Positions 17,938 to 26,228 of a stretch of DNA of 64,000 bases are shown here, in pieces (position 1 is the first letter of the stretch; every line of letters starts with the position of its first letter). The stretch is taken from positions 1 to 64,000 of the forward strand of contig NZ_JACJSA010000029.1 in the NCBI RefSeq assembly GCF_014697545.1, read 5' to 3'. The translations under genes were made by a program, and so were the position numbers. Below the pieces are notes generated by a model. It made no database searches and was not told where the DNA came from. It saw only the letters and a program-made list of their open reading frames with translations. Source of the DNA: Oscillatoria sp. FACHB-1407 (GTDB taxonomy: Bacteria > Cyanobacteriota > Cyanobacteriia > Elainellales > Elainellaceae).

Positions 17938-19809
17938 GTGGAGAAAAAGACGTTCATGCAATTCCTAACGGATTGGTCCCAAGCGGCAAAGGATCAGAAG
18001 GTTAATGATGACCTGGCAACTGTCCAAACTGCTTATGAAAACTATGTTTTCCCGACAATCGGGTTACGTAGCAACAAGTCGAAAGAGGATTTTGATGACA
18101 ATTGGACAAAACTGACCCTTCAGAAGTTTATTGAGGTGTGCCTGCGCTGGTATGAGAAGGAAATAACACAGAATTCTAACCAGCCCGATATGCTGCCATA
18201 CCCAAAGAATAACCTACCTGGGTTTGTGCTGTTTGTTTTTAATCGTCATTTTGACGCGGCGATCGTAGAAGGCGGTGAGAACGAAGCGAATCGGCGAGAC
18301 TATGCTTCTTCTGTATTCCACTTTGCTGAGTGGTTAATTCAACAACAATGGTGGCAGGAGTCGTTTCCAGAGAGCGTACCTAGAATTGTCCCAACACGCG
18401 GCATGCAATCTAAGAAGCCAGCTACTCAGCCACGACGAGAACCGTACATTCTCAAGAGGGAGGAGCTACCAACGGCACTGTTACAAGAACTAGAAGCCTA
18501 TCAACTGATTTGCCAGGACGGTGGCAGAATGCTCTGGAATCAGATTCAGCAACAGGAACGTGAGTTCAATCCATCGGCTTCTGAAGCAGAACTAAGGAAA
18601 CACAAGCTCTTCAGACAAGTATTTCACCCGATCAGAGAGGTTACCTATAAACATGAGGAATATGCATTTCGTAGTTTTTGGACTTGGTGTGTCCGGGAAA
18701 AAGGTTATAGCCTATCAGAACTAACCTTGGAAATGCTGATCGATCCAGACTTATTACACGAGTATGGACTATGGTTCACAAGAGACAATCAAGTAACTCA
18801 TGCTCAGTTGATTACGCTACTAATTGGGTCAGGCCGGGTTGCGAAGATCCAAAATCTTGGCAGGGCACAACGACGTGATTGGTCTGATATTAAAGTTATT
18901 CATCAGTTGAGGGATTTGAGACAGGAATACGCTCACTTTTACCGGCAAGAACGGCAAGACCGTCAATGGCTTCAGTGGAAGGATGTGCAAATCACTTACG
19001 ATGAGCTGAAACAACTTCTGCCTTACTTACGGCAGCAAGGCATGCCTTATGTTGCAAAGCTAAACTCCTCTACAGGGCAAACCAGAGGTAAGAAACAATC
19101 TCATGCAAAAATTCTTTGGAATCGTCAAGTTCACATATTAGTCAAAGCTCTGGTTTGTGACCCTCAAATGAAACCGACAATCCAACAATACATTGAGGGG
19201 ATCAACATTTTTCGCCAATTAGATAAGCGTAGGCCTCCTCGTTATGTTGAAGAAATTCGCCGCTATAGTCACTGCGGTATCAACAAGTTTTTCGGACACC
19301 CACTGCCAAAGGTCATCACTCACGATCTTGATGAGTGGTCACAAATATATAGACCAAGAGCAGAACAGGCACTTCAATCTCTAAATGATTGGCTCAGTTT
19401 TTGGGGATACCAACCAGATGCCTTACAGAAAATGCAACAGCGGTTAGATGCCGTGTGCCAAGGAGATATGCCAGGTACAGTCAAAGATGGACAAGCATAC
19501 AAAAAGAGTCTTGAGAAGCAGATTAATGCTTTGCAAAATCGGATCAAAGCTTACTCTGTAGCAACGGCAAACTTTGAGCAGCACAACAGTTTCTTCTTCA
19601 ACATAGGCATATTTAAGCCTGAGAATTTTGGGCTGCCATTAACTTGCGAATCTCTGCGGCGGATTCTGGAGAACTCGATTTCATCTGCTACACAAGCTGT
19701 ACTTGGAAAACCTGTGTGGGTTTCATATCGGCAGCTTTTGTATCTTGTACTCTCTTCATTGGAACATAAGTATATGCCTGTGATTTACGGTAGACATCGC
19801 CAGAAATAG
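17938..19809 (+). CDS. Recombinase-associated protein lacking catalytic residues
   Basis: A 623-residue protein from GTG (GGAG about ten bases upstream). Its N-terminal 150 residues (ANRRDYASSVFHFAEWLIQQ) resemble the SAM-like core-binding part of tyrosine recombinases and parallel the N-terminus of the next gene (TLANDRSNLKQFMNFLLSQS). The remainder is helical and Gln/Arg-rich, with none of the R...HxxR...Y active-site blocks. It is therefore probably a DNA-binding partner of the downstream recombinase rather than an enzyme. Both genes share a 58-bp upstream element and orientation. Family name not recognised; the role is inferred. Confidence 0.7.
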   Translation: MEKKTFMQFLTDWSQAAKDQKVNDDLATVQTAYENYVFPTIGLRSNKSKEDFDDNWTKLTLQKFIEVCLRWYEKEITQNSNQPDMLPYPKNNLPGFVLFVFNRHFDAAIVEGGENEANRRDYASSVFHFAEWLIQQQWWQESFPESVPRIVPTRGMQSKKPATQPRREPYILKREELPTALLQELEAYQLICQDGGRMLWNQIQQQEREFNPSASEAELRKHKLFRQVFHPIREVTYKHEEYAFRSFWTWCVREKGYSLSELTLEMLIDPDLLHEYGLWFTRDNQVTHAQLITLLIGSGRVAKIQNLGRAQRRDWSDIKVIHQLRDLRQEYAHFYRQERQDRQWLQWKDVQITYDELKQLLPYLRQQGMPYVAKLNSSTGQTRGKKQSHAKILWNRQVHILVKALVCDPQMKPTIQQYIEGINIFRQLDKRRPPRYVEEIRRYSHCGINKFFGHPLPKVITHDLDEWSQIYRPRAEQALQSLNDWLSFWGYQPDALQKMQQRLDAVCQGDMPGTVKDGQAYKKSLEKQINALQNRIKAYSVATANFEQHNSFFFNIGIFKPENFGLPLTCESLRRILENSISSATQAVLGKPVWVSYRQLLYLVLSSLEHKYMPVIYGRHRQK

Positions 19810-20090
19810 ATCTCAAACGGCACAGTTCTGCTTTTAAGTAACCTCGCTTCATCTGAGATTCTCTCTTGAGATTCAACTTGTCAAAGCTAAATTGATTGGA
19901 TCTCTTCATAAGGTTTTTGAGCGAGTTTTCCTGGATATTCTCCTCATTTTGGAAGTGGGTATGAATTTTGAAAATAACACCTCAACTGGGCATACGCCCT
20001 CCACCAAATTTTGAATCAATCCGTTCTGGAAGCTAATCACTACAAGCTGTAGAACGAAATCTTCTGAATGACGATTGCTTGAGTTGCGAG

Positions 20091-20148
20091 CATGACAGGG
20101 ATAAATTGCCCTCACTTTGTGCTGCCAACTATTTCTACCACTAGCCCT
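20091..20148 (+). repeat. 58-bp leader element, copy 2
   Basis: It begins CATGACAGGGAT, includes CTTTGTGCTGCCAA and ends TAGCCCT, 21 bases before the start of the recombinase gene. It lies 2,240 bases after copy 1 in the same orientation. Confidence 0.8.
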
Positions 20149-20169
20149 GCTAAATTCTAGGAGCAAACA

Positions 20170-21798
20170 ATGTCAAGTTCAATTCCTGATGTGCTGCAAG
20201 ATGCCTTGGCTCTATATGAGCCAACCGTTTCACCTAAAGCATTTGCTAAACTTCAGAGCACTCTTAGACTCTATGTTCTGAAAGGCTTTACCTTTCGAGG
20301 ATCTGCAAAAACAAAGCTTGAGGATTATCCTCGGCATATCCTGCTGAAGGATTTTGTGACTGAAGCACCCAACTATCTCTCTGCATCACTTGAACAAGCA
20401 GATCAAGAAGGTAAGAACCCCAAGACGTTGGCGAACGATCGCAGTAACCTTAAACAGTTCATGAACTTTCTGCTGTCACAGTCCTGGTATTCCAAGGTTG
20501 CTGTACTTCAGCCCATTCCAAAACGAGCACCTAAGTTAAGGGCAAAAGTTTCCTTAAAAACCTCTAGAAAAGGTAAACGGAGCTATCATGCCAATCCCTA
20601 TGCTTTAAAGGAGTCTGAGCTGACAGCCCATTTGCAAGAGCAACTGTCTCAGTTACATCACTACGCAACTGATGAACATGTTTCTGGTCGTCAGGGAAAA
20701 AAGGTTAGAGAGACTACGTGGAAAACCTACAGAGTAGAAATTTTGCGCTTCCTTGGTTGGTTGAAGAACGAGCAAGAGTGCTCGTTAGACTTGCTGGATA
20801 TCAGTTGGATGGCAGACCCCGACGAGGTAAGGAAATATGTTACGAACTGGCATTTCAAAGTTCGGGGAAATGGGTATCGGCAAGCCATCAGCATTTGTGA
20901 TGCTGGATTGTTCGTTGCTAAGTATTTTGATGGACCCCAATCACAACTTCCATATTTTGCAGATTGTCCCTCAATAATTGGCATTCGAAAACTGAAAGCT
21001 GAACTTGCCCCTCATGTTAAGGACGATCGACGTACAACTTCTCCGGAGGCATTTGATGAGAAACTGCTAGAGATGGAAGAGTGCTGGAAGTGTGTTGAGT
21101 ATTTACGCCAGTGTTGTGCTGAACGTGATTATTATGGTGCAAAACGTGCACAATCAGCAGTTATCGATTCTTGGCAGGATTACCTAATTATTGCCATTCT
21201 CACCTACACGCCTGTCCGCCAGCTCGAGATTCGAAACTTCAAGCTGGGCGGAAACCTAAAGCGGAGATCGAACGAATGGTGGGTGAGCCTGAAACTTGAG
21301 GAGCACAAAAATGGTTCTAAAACCCGAAAAGCCAGAGAATACCCCCTTTTTTCTGGCTCAATGAAGGAGCAGCTGACGCAGGACCTCGATTACTATGTTG
21401 AACACATCCGCTCTAGGGAGGGGGTCAAGCATCAATACTTATTTTTTACACGAGGGGGTAATTGCTTTCCAGAAAAGCGTGGCGAGCCAATCCTGAATGA
21501 ATGTGTATTGTCGATTGCCATTCCCGTTCTGATGTATCGGGTGACTGCTCTCATATTTGAGAATAAAGAGCCAAAACGTCCAAGTCCTCACGACTTTCGT
21601 CGTATATTTTGTACCTGGCTTTATACCTACGGAACTCCTGATGCACAAAAGATCTACGCAGAATTGATGGGGCATTCAGTCGAAGAAGCTCGACGAACCT
21701 ACGCTTTAGTACAGAGTAGTCACATTACAATGCAGGCTGACGAGGCGTTTGATGCAGTACTAGCTCGGCAGGAGCGGGTGAAGGCAAAATTCGGTTAG
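20170..21798 (+). CDS. Tyrosine recombinase, long form
   Basis: A 542-residue site-specific recombinase with AGGAG seven bases before the ATG. It has a long N-terminal DNA-binding region with two SAM-like parts (about 70-125 and 165-260). In the catalytic domain, Arg is in TPVRQLE near 350, Lys in EHKNGSK near 380, PHDFRRIF near 474, MGHSVEE near 501 and Tyr in ARRTYALV near 510. All active-site positions are present. A strong hairpin-plus-U-run terminator follows. Together with the preceding non-catalytic partner it looks like a mobile-element recombination unit; cargo and target are not evident. Confidence 0.9.
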   Translation: MSSSIPDVLQDALALYEPTVSPKAFAKLQSTLRLYVLKGFTFRGSAKTKLEDYPRHILLKDFVTEAPNYLSASLEQADQEGKNPKTLANDRSNLKQFMNFLLSQSWYSKVAVLQPIPKRAPKLRAKVSLKTSRKGKRSYHANPYALKESELTAHLQEQLSQLHHYATDEHVSGRQGKKVRETTWKTYRVEILRFLGWLKNEQECSLDLLDISWMADPDEVRKYVTNWHFKVRGNGYRQAISICDAGLFVAKYFDGPQSQLPYFADCPSIIGIRKLKAELAPHVKDDRRTTSPEAFDEKLLEMEECWKCVEYLRQCCAERDYYGAKRAQSAVIDSWQDYLIIAILTYTPVRQLEIRNFKLGGNLKRRSNEWWVSLKLEEHKNGSKTRKAREYPLFSGSMKEQLTQDLDYYVEHIRSREGVKHQYLFFTRGGNCFPEKRGEPILNECVLSIAIPVLMYRVTALIFENKEPKRPSPHDFRRIFCTWLYTYGTPDAQKIYAELMGHSVEEARRTYALVQSSHITMQADEAFDAVLARQERVKAKFG

Positions 21799-21820
21799 TA
21801 CTTCTCTGTATTTCTCCAGG

Positions 21821-21849
21821 ACACCAAGAAATATTCTTGGTGTTTTTTA
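21821..21849 (+). terminator. Rho-independent terminator of the recombinase gene
   Basis: ACACCAAGAA pairs with TTCTTGGTGT across a two-base TA centre and runs directly into TTTTTT. It lies 23 bases after the recombinase stop. Confidence 0.9.
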
Positions 21850-22535
21850 TTTGAATTGTTTGAATTTTGAAGACTTAATCCTCTAATAAACTTGTGCTTC
21901 AATGGTTATCATGTTTTTGAATTTTGATGGGCAGAAGTAAATTAAAAAGATCAGTTTATCAGCTATTTAACTATCGAATTATAGTACTACTATAAGGTAA
22001 GAATCGACATCAGAAAGCACGAAATTAAGAAATTTAAATATCAATCTATGCTTATTTTAACGCTATTCAGATATAACATCATGCTTGAATTCTTTTACTC
22101 AGAAAAACAATAGAGAAGCCACTTCTCAGTATCCTACTGCTCTAGGATGTCTAGGATTTCATAAATCGATGTAGACCTAGATCCCTTGCTCTATAGTAAT
22201 TGTATCCATTTAGAGTAGAAGTAATTAAATGTTTTAGATACTAAGAACCTCCCATTATCAATATCTAAAACTCATGTTTTCATACTAGTCGCACTACCAA
22301 ATCCGCTATTTGCGGATTCCTAAACTTGTGATTGGATCTCACCGTAGTGCGGCTAGGTGGATATGACTATTTCTACTTTCTTGAGAGAAGTTTCCTTTGG
22401 TCAATTAGCTGTTATTGCTGTCTTAAAAAGCTTTAGTTTGTAAATAATTGAAATTATGAAATTAGTCATGGGTAATCACAGTTTCTGTAATAGTTCTATC
22501 GTGATTAAATAACTTTTCAATTCAAAAGAAGAAGA
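21850..22535. other. AT-rich intergenic region
   Basis: Nearly 700 bases without a supportable gene, markedly AT-rich. It holds the palindrome TATAGTACTACTATA (21980-21994) and a hairpin with arms AATCCGC/GCGGATT near 22300-22318. It separates the recombinase unit from the plasmid-like core. Confidence 0.5.
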
Positions 22536-22560
22536 AAGCCCTGTCACAATGACAAGGCTT
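22536..22560 (+). terminator. TGTCA-CAA-TGACA hairpin
   Basis: AAGCC-(C/A)-TGTCA pairs around CAA with TGACA and GGCTT, followed by TTCTTTTC. It is the third member of the CCTGTCAYRRTGACAA family and the best terminator among them. Confidence 0.65.
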
Positions 22561-22594
22561 TTCTTTTCTCAATTCTTAAATGGAGATTGGTTTT

Positions 22595-22894
22595 TTAGGC
22601 TCCCTGGCTCAGTCGGCACCAGCTTTGAAGCAAGCTGGGACGAATCCGATCGCTATTACTCCAAAGTAGGTGTACCTCCGCCAGTCGTCGGCAGCATCGC
22701 TCGGAAGGCTCGCGCTGGCTCGACCCTGATGAAAACCAGTGCTCGATCGTGCTGCGTGAGGCACCCGTCAAAGTTGCTAACTCAGTGTATGAAACTTCCC
22801 ACAATTGGGTGAAAGCCATGGGTGGCAAAGGTGGGGGGCAGTGCTTATAGAGGTGAAATAGCTCCCACTGCCGCGTCGATGGGTAGCTTTTCAT
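22595..22894 (-). CDS. Helix-turn-helix plasmid-type regulator
   Basis: A 99-residue protein with an HTH at about 34-60 (YTELATLTGASRSTIEHWFS) followed by a basic, Arg-rich helix (RCCRRLAEVHLLW). Proteins of this form are common next to replication genes of cyanobacterial plasmids. Its start overlaps the stop of the upstream gene by four bases (ATGA), so translation is coupled. GAGG precedes the ATG by eight bases. DNA-binding is likely; the target is unknown. Confidence 0.7.
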   Translation of the reverse strand: MKSYPSTRQWELFHLYKHCPPPLPPMAFTQLWEVSYTELATLTGASRSTIEHWFSSGSSQREPSERCCRRLAEVHLLWSNSDRIRPSLLQSWCRLSQGA

Positions 22895-23211
22895 TGCGTA
22901 TCCTCTGGGCGATCGCTTGGGCGATCGCTTGCCCTAGCATCAACTAGCTCTAAATCGTCTTCAAAACCCCAATCGCTGGTAATCCCATCCGCAAAAGAAG
23001 GACTTGATTCGTCCAGAGCGATCGCATAGTGAAAACCCAGTGCCTTCACACTCCCCTCACTACCAAAAACAACTCCTACCACCCGCCCAAAGTCGCTCGT
23101 GGGAACGCAAGCCCAACGAACTGCTTGCCCTAACTGAAATTTAGGTGCTGGAAGTGGCTGGGGTATTTGCTCCGGCATCGTGACGGGGGGAATTGATAGC
23201 TGTTTCTCCAT
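22891..23211 (-). CDS. Small hypothetical protein, plasmid type
   Basis: A 106-residue protein: a Pro/Gln-rich start (about 1-28), then a small beta-rich domain (FQLGQAVRWACVPTSDFGRV, about 26-85), then an Asp-rich tail. The tail contains the repeat SDRP-SDRP, encoded by two adjacent HIP1 octamers. I recognise the domain as one seen on cyanobacterial plasmids but know no function. It is divergent from the RHH gene, with the shared palindromic operator region between them. Confidence 0.55.
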   Translation of the reverse strand: MEKQLSIPPVTMPEQIPQPLPAPKFQLGQAVRWACVPTSDFGRVVGVVFGSEGSVKALGFHYAIALDESSPSFADGITSDWGFEDDLELVDARASDRPSDRPEDTQ

Positions 23212-23275
23212 AATCTTTGCCTCGGAGTTAAGGATTTACCCAAAACTTTCTCTGTGAAAGTCGTGATCATAAATT

Positions 23276-23303
23276 AGCATAAGTTTATGCTTAAAAGCAT
23301 AAA
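23276..23303. promoter_or_regulatory. Overlapping inverted repeats upstream of the RHH gene
   Basis: TTTATGCTTAAAAGCATAAA is a perfect 20-bp palindrome (23284-23303). It overlaps a second dyad, AGCATAA-GT-TTATGCT (23276-23291); another half-site, CATAAAT, follows. This pattern of stacked half-sites is typical of ribbon-helix-helix operators, so autoregulation by the next gene is likely. Confidence 0.6.
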
Positions 23304-23346
23304 TAACCATAAATTCTCTGATCTATCTGATCAAACACTAAACTGT

Positions 23347-23544
23347 ATGGCAGACAAGATCGAGGAAGAACAGTTGGTCAAGCGGATAACGGTCACATTA
23401 GATGACGACACGCACCGCATCTTGCAGCAATGGGCAGACGACGAAGCCAGGTCTGTCCCGAATCTGCTTGCTTGGCTAGCCTTAAAAGCTGCCAAAGAGC
23501 ATGATCAGGGAAAGACCGATAAGGATAAGAAGGAGGATGCCTAG
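23347..23544 (+). CDS. Ribbon-helix-helix (CopG-like) regulator
   Basis: A 65-residue protein from the ATG at 23347; an in-frame ATG at 23287 lies inside the palindromic operator and is less likely. VKRITVTLDDDTHRILQQWA (about 12-31) is the RHH strand plus first helix, and ARSVPNLLAWLALKAAKE is the second helix. Small RHH proteins of this type control replication and copy number on plasmids. The gene lies just upstream of the TGATC repeats and the replication gene, which supports that role. The C-terminus is highly charged (Lys/Asp/Glu). Confidence 0.7.
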   Translation: MADKIEEEQLVKRITVTLDDDTHRILQQWADDEARSVPNLLAWLALKAAKEHDQGKTDKDKKEDA

Positions 23545-23570
23545 AGTCGAGATGAAACGGTTAGTCTTTC

Positions 23571-23627
23571 TGATCAACCGTTTGCAGTTTGATCAAAAAT
23601 GATCTCCTAATCTGATCTTGTTTGATC
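23571..23627 (+). repeat. TGATC iteron-like repeats (candidate replication origin)
   Basis: TGATC starts at 23571, 23590, 23600, 23613 and 23623, with several copies in the context TTTGATCNA or CTGATCTT. Steps of 10-13 bases place many on one face of the helix. Two more copies lie at 23319 and 23328. The cluster lies about 550 bases upstream of the replication gene, in DNA with no coding frame. Iteron-type function is inferred. Confidence 0.4.
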
Positions 23628-23639
23628 TTAAATGACCCT

Positions 23640-24130
23640 ACCCATGGAGGTTGATAGACCTAAAATAGGTGCATGCCACTAGAGATTGAGTAGTTCACAA
23701 ATACTACAAAATGCGTTAACGTATCGTATCCCTATCGGATAGGTTAAATAACGCTCAATGGAGGAAATAAAAGGTGTTGATTGGATTAAGGAGGGTGCCT
23801 CAAAACGTTTGAACCCCCAACTGTTGGTACCAGTCAGGGGTCGCACGAAGTATTCATATTGAAGTCACCGATTAGGAGTACACAAGGCGGTGAGGCAAGC
23901 CTAGGAAACTTTCTTCCGCAATGTGTTGTTCGGTATGTAGCCTGGATAGCCCGACAAGGGAATCCACCCCCTACATGACGACACTTCGTCATGCAAACAA
24001 ATTCTAACATCTTGGGATCAACTTGCAAGTCCCGAGAAAAGTTTTTATGTAGTTTTTTGCAAAAGCGACGACTTCTTTGGTGACTTTCATGCCTTGCAAC
24101 ACGCGAAAGTCATTTATTAGGAGTTTGTTC
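23640..24130 (+). ncRNA. Non-coding, structured leader upstream of the replication gene
   Basis: No gene is supportable here, but several hairpins can be drawn: CCTAT-CGG-ATAGG near 23730, ACCCC...GGGGT enclosing CCAAC-TG-TTGG near 23815, and a perfect 8-bp hairpin CATGACGA/TCGTCATG at 23974-23993. The stretch may be the long leader or antisense-RNA region of the replication gene. No known RNA family was recognised, so this is a candidate only. Confidence 0.3.
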
Positions 24131-24178
24131 ATGACCAGTTCAGTTGGGTCTCTGCCCGAGCCAGGAGGTGCTGCATGA
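24131..24178 (+). CDS. Leader peptide coupled to the replication gene
   Basis: A 15-codon frame (MTSSVGSLPEPGGAA) with AGGAG seven bases before its ATG. Its TGA overlaps the ATG of the replication gene (ATGA). The replication gene's own AGGAGG lies inside this frame. Plasmids with antisense-RNA copy control often use such a coupled leader. The frame and ribosome site are visible; the regulatory role is inferred. Confidence 0.5.
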   Translation: MTSSVGSLPEPGGAA

Positions 24179-26160
24179 TTGCACCTGCCTATAAACCAGT
24201 TCCTCAACGTTTTGAATTTGTTCGGGAATGGGATGATCGATTTCTTGCCCTATTCCCTCACCGAGGTGATTACCTCTGGGCAGAGCACCCAGAACCAAAG
24301 AAAAGACCAGAGTGGAAGACAGAAAGCACCCACCTGCTCACCGATCGCATGATCCAGAAAGGCGAGTATCTGTATGGTGTTCGCTTCGGCAGTATTACGC
24401 AGTACCTCATGGCTGACGTTGACGCTCGCAGTGCTTACCACCCTAACAAGGATCCATTAGCGATCGCCCGACTCTTGGAGGCACTTGAACCATTAGGGTT
24501 AGTCGAGTGCATTATTGTCAAAAGTTCCGATAGCGGTGGGTTGCACCTGTACTTCCCGTTTGAAGAAGCTGTTTTGTCATGGGCGATCGCCTTGGTAGCC
24601 AAATCCTTGCTGGAAGCAAAGGGCTTTAAACTACGAGGCGGACAGCTTGAAATCTTCCCCAACCCAAAACCTGCAACTGAGTCGCCCATTAACTATAACG
24701 GGCACCGTCTACCTCTCCAGCAGGGATCTTATCTGCTGAACAAAGACTGGGAGCCAATTTTCTCCTCCCATCACGCCTTTGTTCAACAATGGGAGTTTGC
24801 TGCACGCCGGAACCAGGTGTCTGCTAGTGAGGTAGAGCGACTTGCCAAATCGGTGCAGCGCAAGAGCTATGGGAAGAGAATCAGAACCCGTGGGCGCAAG
24901 TATTTGACTGATTTGAACAACGATATTGAGCCTGGCTGGACAAGCTCAGGACAAACCCAATTTTTGCTTGGGAAGATCGCAAATCGGGAACGGGTGTTTT
25001 ACCACGCTTTGTTTGGAGGTGAGCCTTTAGAAGGGCAAGCCTTGGCTGACCAAATTGCTGAAGTCGCTCAATCTCTCCCTGGGTATCTGGACTTCTGTAG
25101 GCACCAGCACGAGATCCATAAGAAGGCAGCAGAGTGGGCACGAGCGGCAGAAGTTCGCTACTACCCATACCCTTCTACCAGCAAGAAACTGATGCAGCAG
25201 CCCTTAGAAGAACATTCAGGTGACAGCAAACCATCCTGGAACGAACAACAGTCTCAGGCAGCCAAAGACCGAATTAGACGTGCGATCGCTGATCAACTGG
25301 AAAAAGGTACACTGCCAGCCCAAAAAACAGAGCGTCAGAGGGTACTCAGAACCTATGGGGTTGGTAACGTCACTTTAGTCAAATATCGCGACTTGTGGGA
25401 TCCCGAATACCTGAAACCCTTGCTGGATGAGGAATACCACCCTCTTGAAGAAAGTCTGGGCAATTTCGAAAGCCTGAAACCCTTGCTGGATGAGGAATAC
25501 CACCCTACTAATACCAATAAGCTTATCTCCGATCCTGCTTCTGCACCCTCAGTGCAGGAAGCAGGTGGAGTCTTTGATCTGGCTGTTGGGGGGTCTGGGG
25601 GGTTTTCCACAGGTGAACCTGATAGAGAGGATTTTCCCTCTCCTTTGGATACCTCTCACACCGGTGAGGCTGAAGTCTCTTTGACTGGACCTGCGTTGGT
25701 TCGGCAGATTTTGGCTCAGATTGCTACTAAGAGCCAGCAGTCTAAGCAAACTCGTTCCAATGATCTGCCTCCTCCTGATGAGCATTATTTCCGTTCAAAG
25801 AGCAAACAACTGGAATTGCTGGGTGAGGCGCTATCATCGAGTTCCTCCCCAAATGCAAGTTCACCACCTAATGTTCTACTAAATGGTTCTACTGAGTCGG
25901 AGCACGATTCAGTAGATTCTGAAAACGTTTCTGCAGTAGCTGCCAATTCTAATCCAGAGGATGTTGGGGATGTGATCGCTCAGGTTCAAGTGCAGTTTCA
26001 ACGCCTTGGCTGGACTCCTGCACAGGCGAAAAGTTGGATCGCAGAACAGTTTGGAGGAAGAAGCCGGTGGCAATTAGCTGACGCAGAACTGGTTGATCTG
26101 CTGAGGAAGCTTCGAGACTGTGCATCCTTGGAAAAACCAGTAGCCGGAGATTATAGTTGA
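24175..26160 (+). CDS. Replication protein with AEP-type primase domain
   Basis: A 661-residue protein. Residues about 60-200 carry the archaeo-eukaryotic primase pattern: YLMADVDARS (DxD metal site, about 80), then SSDSGGLHLYFPF (the SxH-type motif, about 122) and a conserved QLEIFPNP, so DNA-templated primer synthesis is expected. The middle has an HTH-like helical part (about 360-410). The C-terminus is low-complexity, with a 33-bp perfect duplication encoding LKPLLDEEYHP twice, and ends in a small helical domain (LGWTPAQAKSWIAEQFGG). AGGAGG precedes the ATG. The neighbouring RHH gene, iterons and parAB support a plasmid replication role; the exact Rep family was not recognised. Confidence 0.75.
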   Translation: MIAPAYKPVPQRFEFVREWDDRFLALFPHRGDYLWAEHPEPKKRPEWKTESTHLLTDRMIQKGEYLYGVRFGSITQYLMADVDARSAYHPNKDPLAIARLLEALEPLGLVECIIVKSSDSGGLHLYFPFEEAVLSWAIALVAKSLLEAKGFKLRGGQLEIFPNPKPATESPINYNGHRLPLQQGSYLLNKDWEPIFSSHHAFVQQWEFAARRNQVSASEVERLAKSVQRKSYGKRIRTRGRKYLTDLNNDIEPGWTSSGQTQFLLGKIANRERVFYHALFGGEPLEGQALADQIAEVAQSLPGYLDFCRHQHEIHKKAAEWARAAEVRYYPYPSTSKKLMQQPLEEHSGDSKPSWNEQQSQAAKDRIRRAIADQLEKGTLPAQKTERQRVLRTYGVGNVTLVKYRDLWDPEYLKPLLDEEYHPLEESLGNFESLKPLLDEEYHPTNTNKLISDPASAPSVQEAGGVFDLAVGGSGGFSTGEPDREDFPSPLDTSHTGEAEVSLTGPALVRQILAQIATKSQQSKQTRSNDLPPPDEHYFRSKSKQLELLGEALSSSSSPNASSPPNVLLNGSTESEHDSVDSENVSAVAANSNPEDVGDVIAQVQVQFQRLGWTPAQAKSWIAEQFGGRSRWQLADAELVDLLRKLRDCASLEKPVAGDYS

Positions 26161-26228
26161 CTCGTAGCGTTACTCACCTCAGAAAATTTCTGTATTGATA
26201 GCGCAACTCAACTTGAAAGGGGACTGAA

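Noticed and set aside
22896-22935. Tandem GGGCGATCGCTT as iterons
   Set aside because: These are HIP1 octamers, which are scattered over the whole genome, and they lie at the 3' end of a coding frame.
23780-24000. Cobalamin riboswitch or tracrRNA-like RNA
   Set aside because: Hairpins are present, but the conserved boxes of those families were not found.
23834-24028. A small minus-strand gene upstream of rep
   Set aside because: No ribosome site and no domain; the stretch is better explained as a structured leader.
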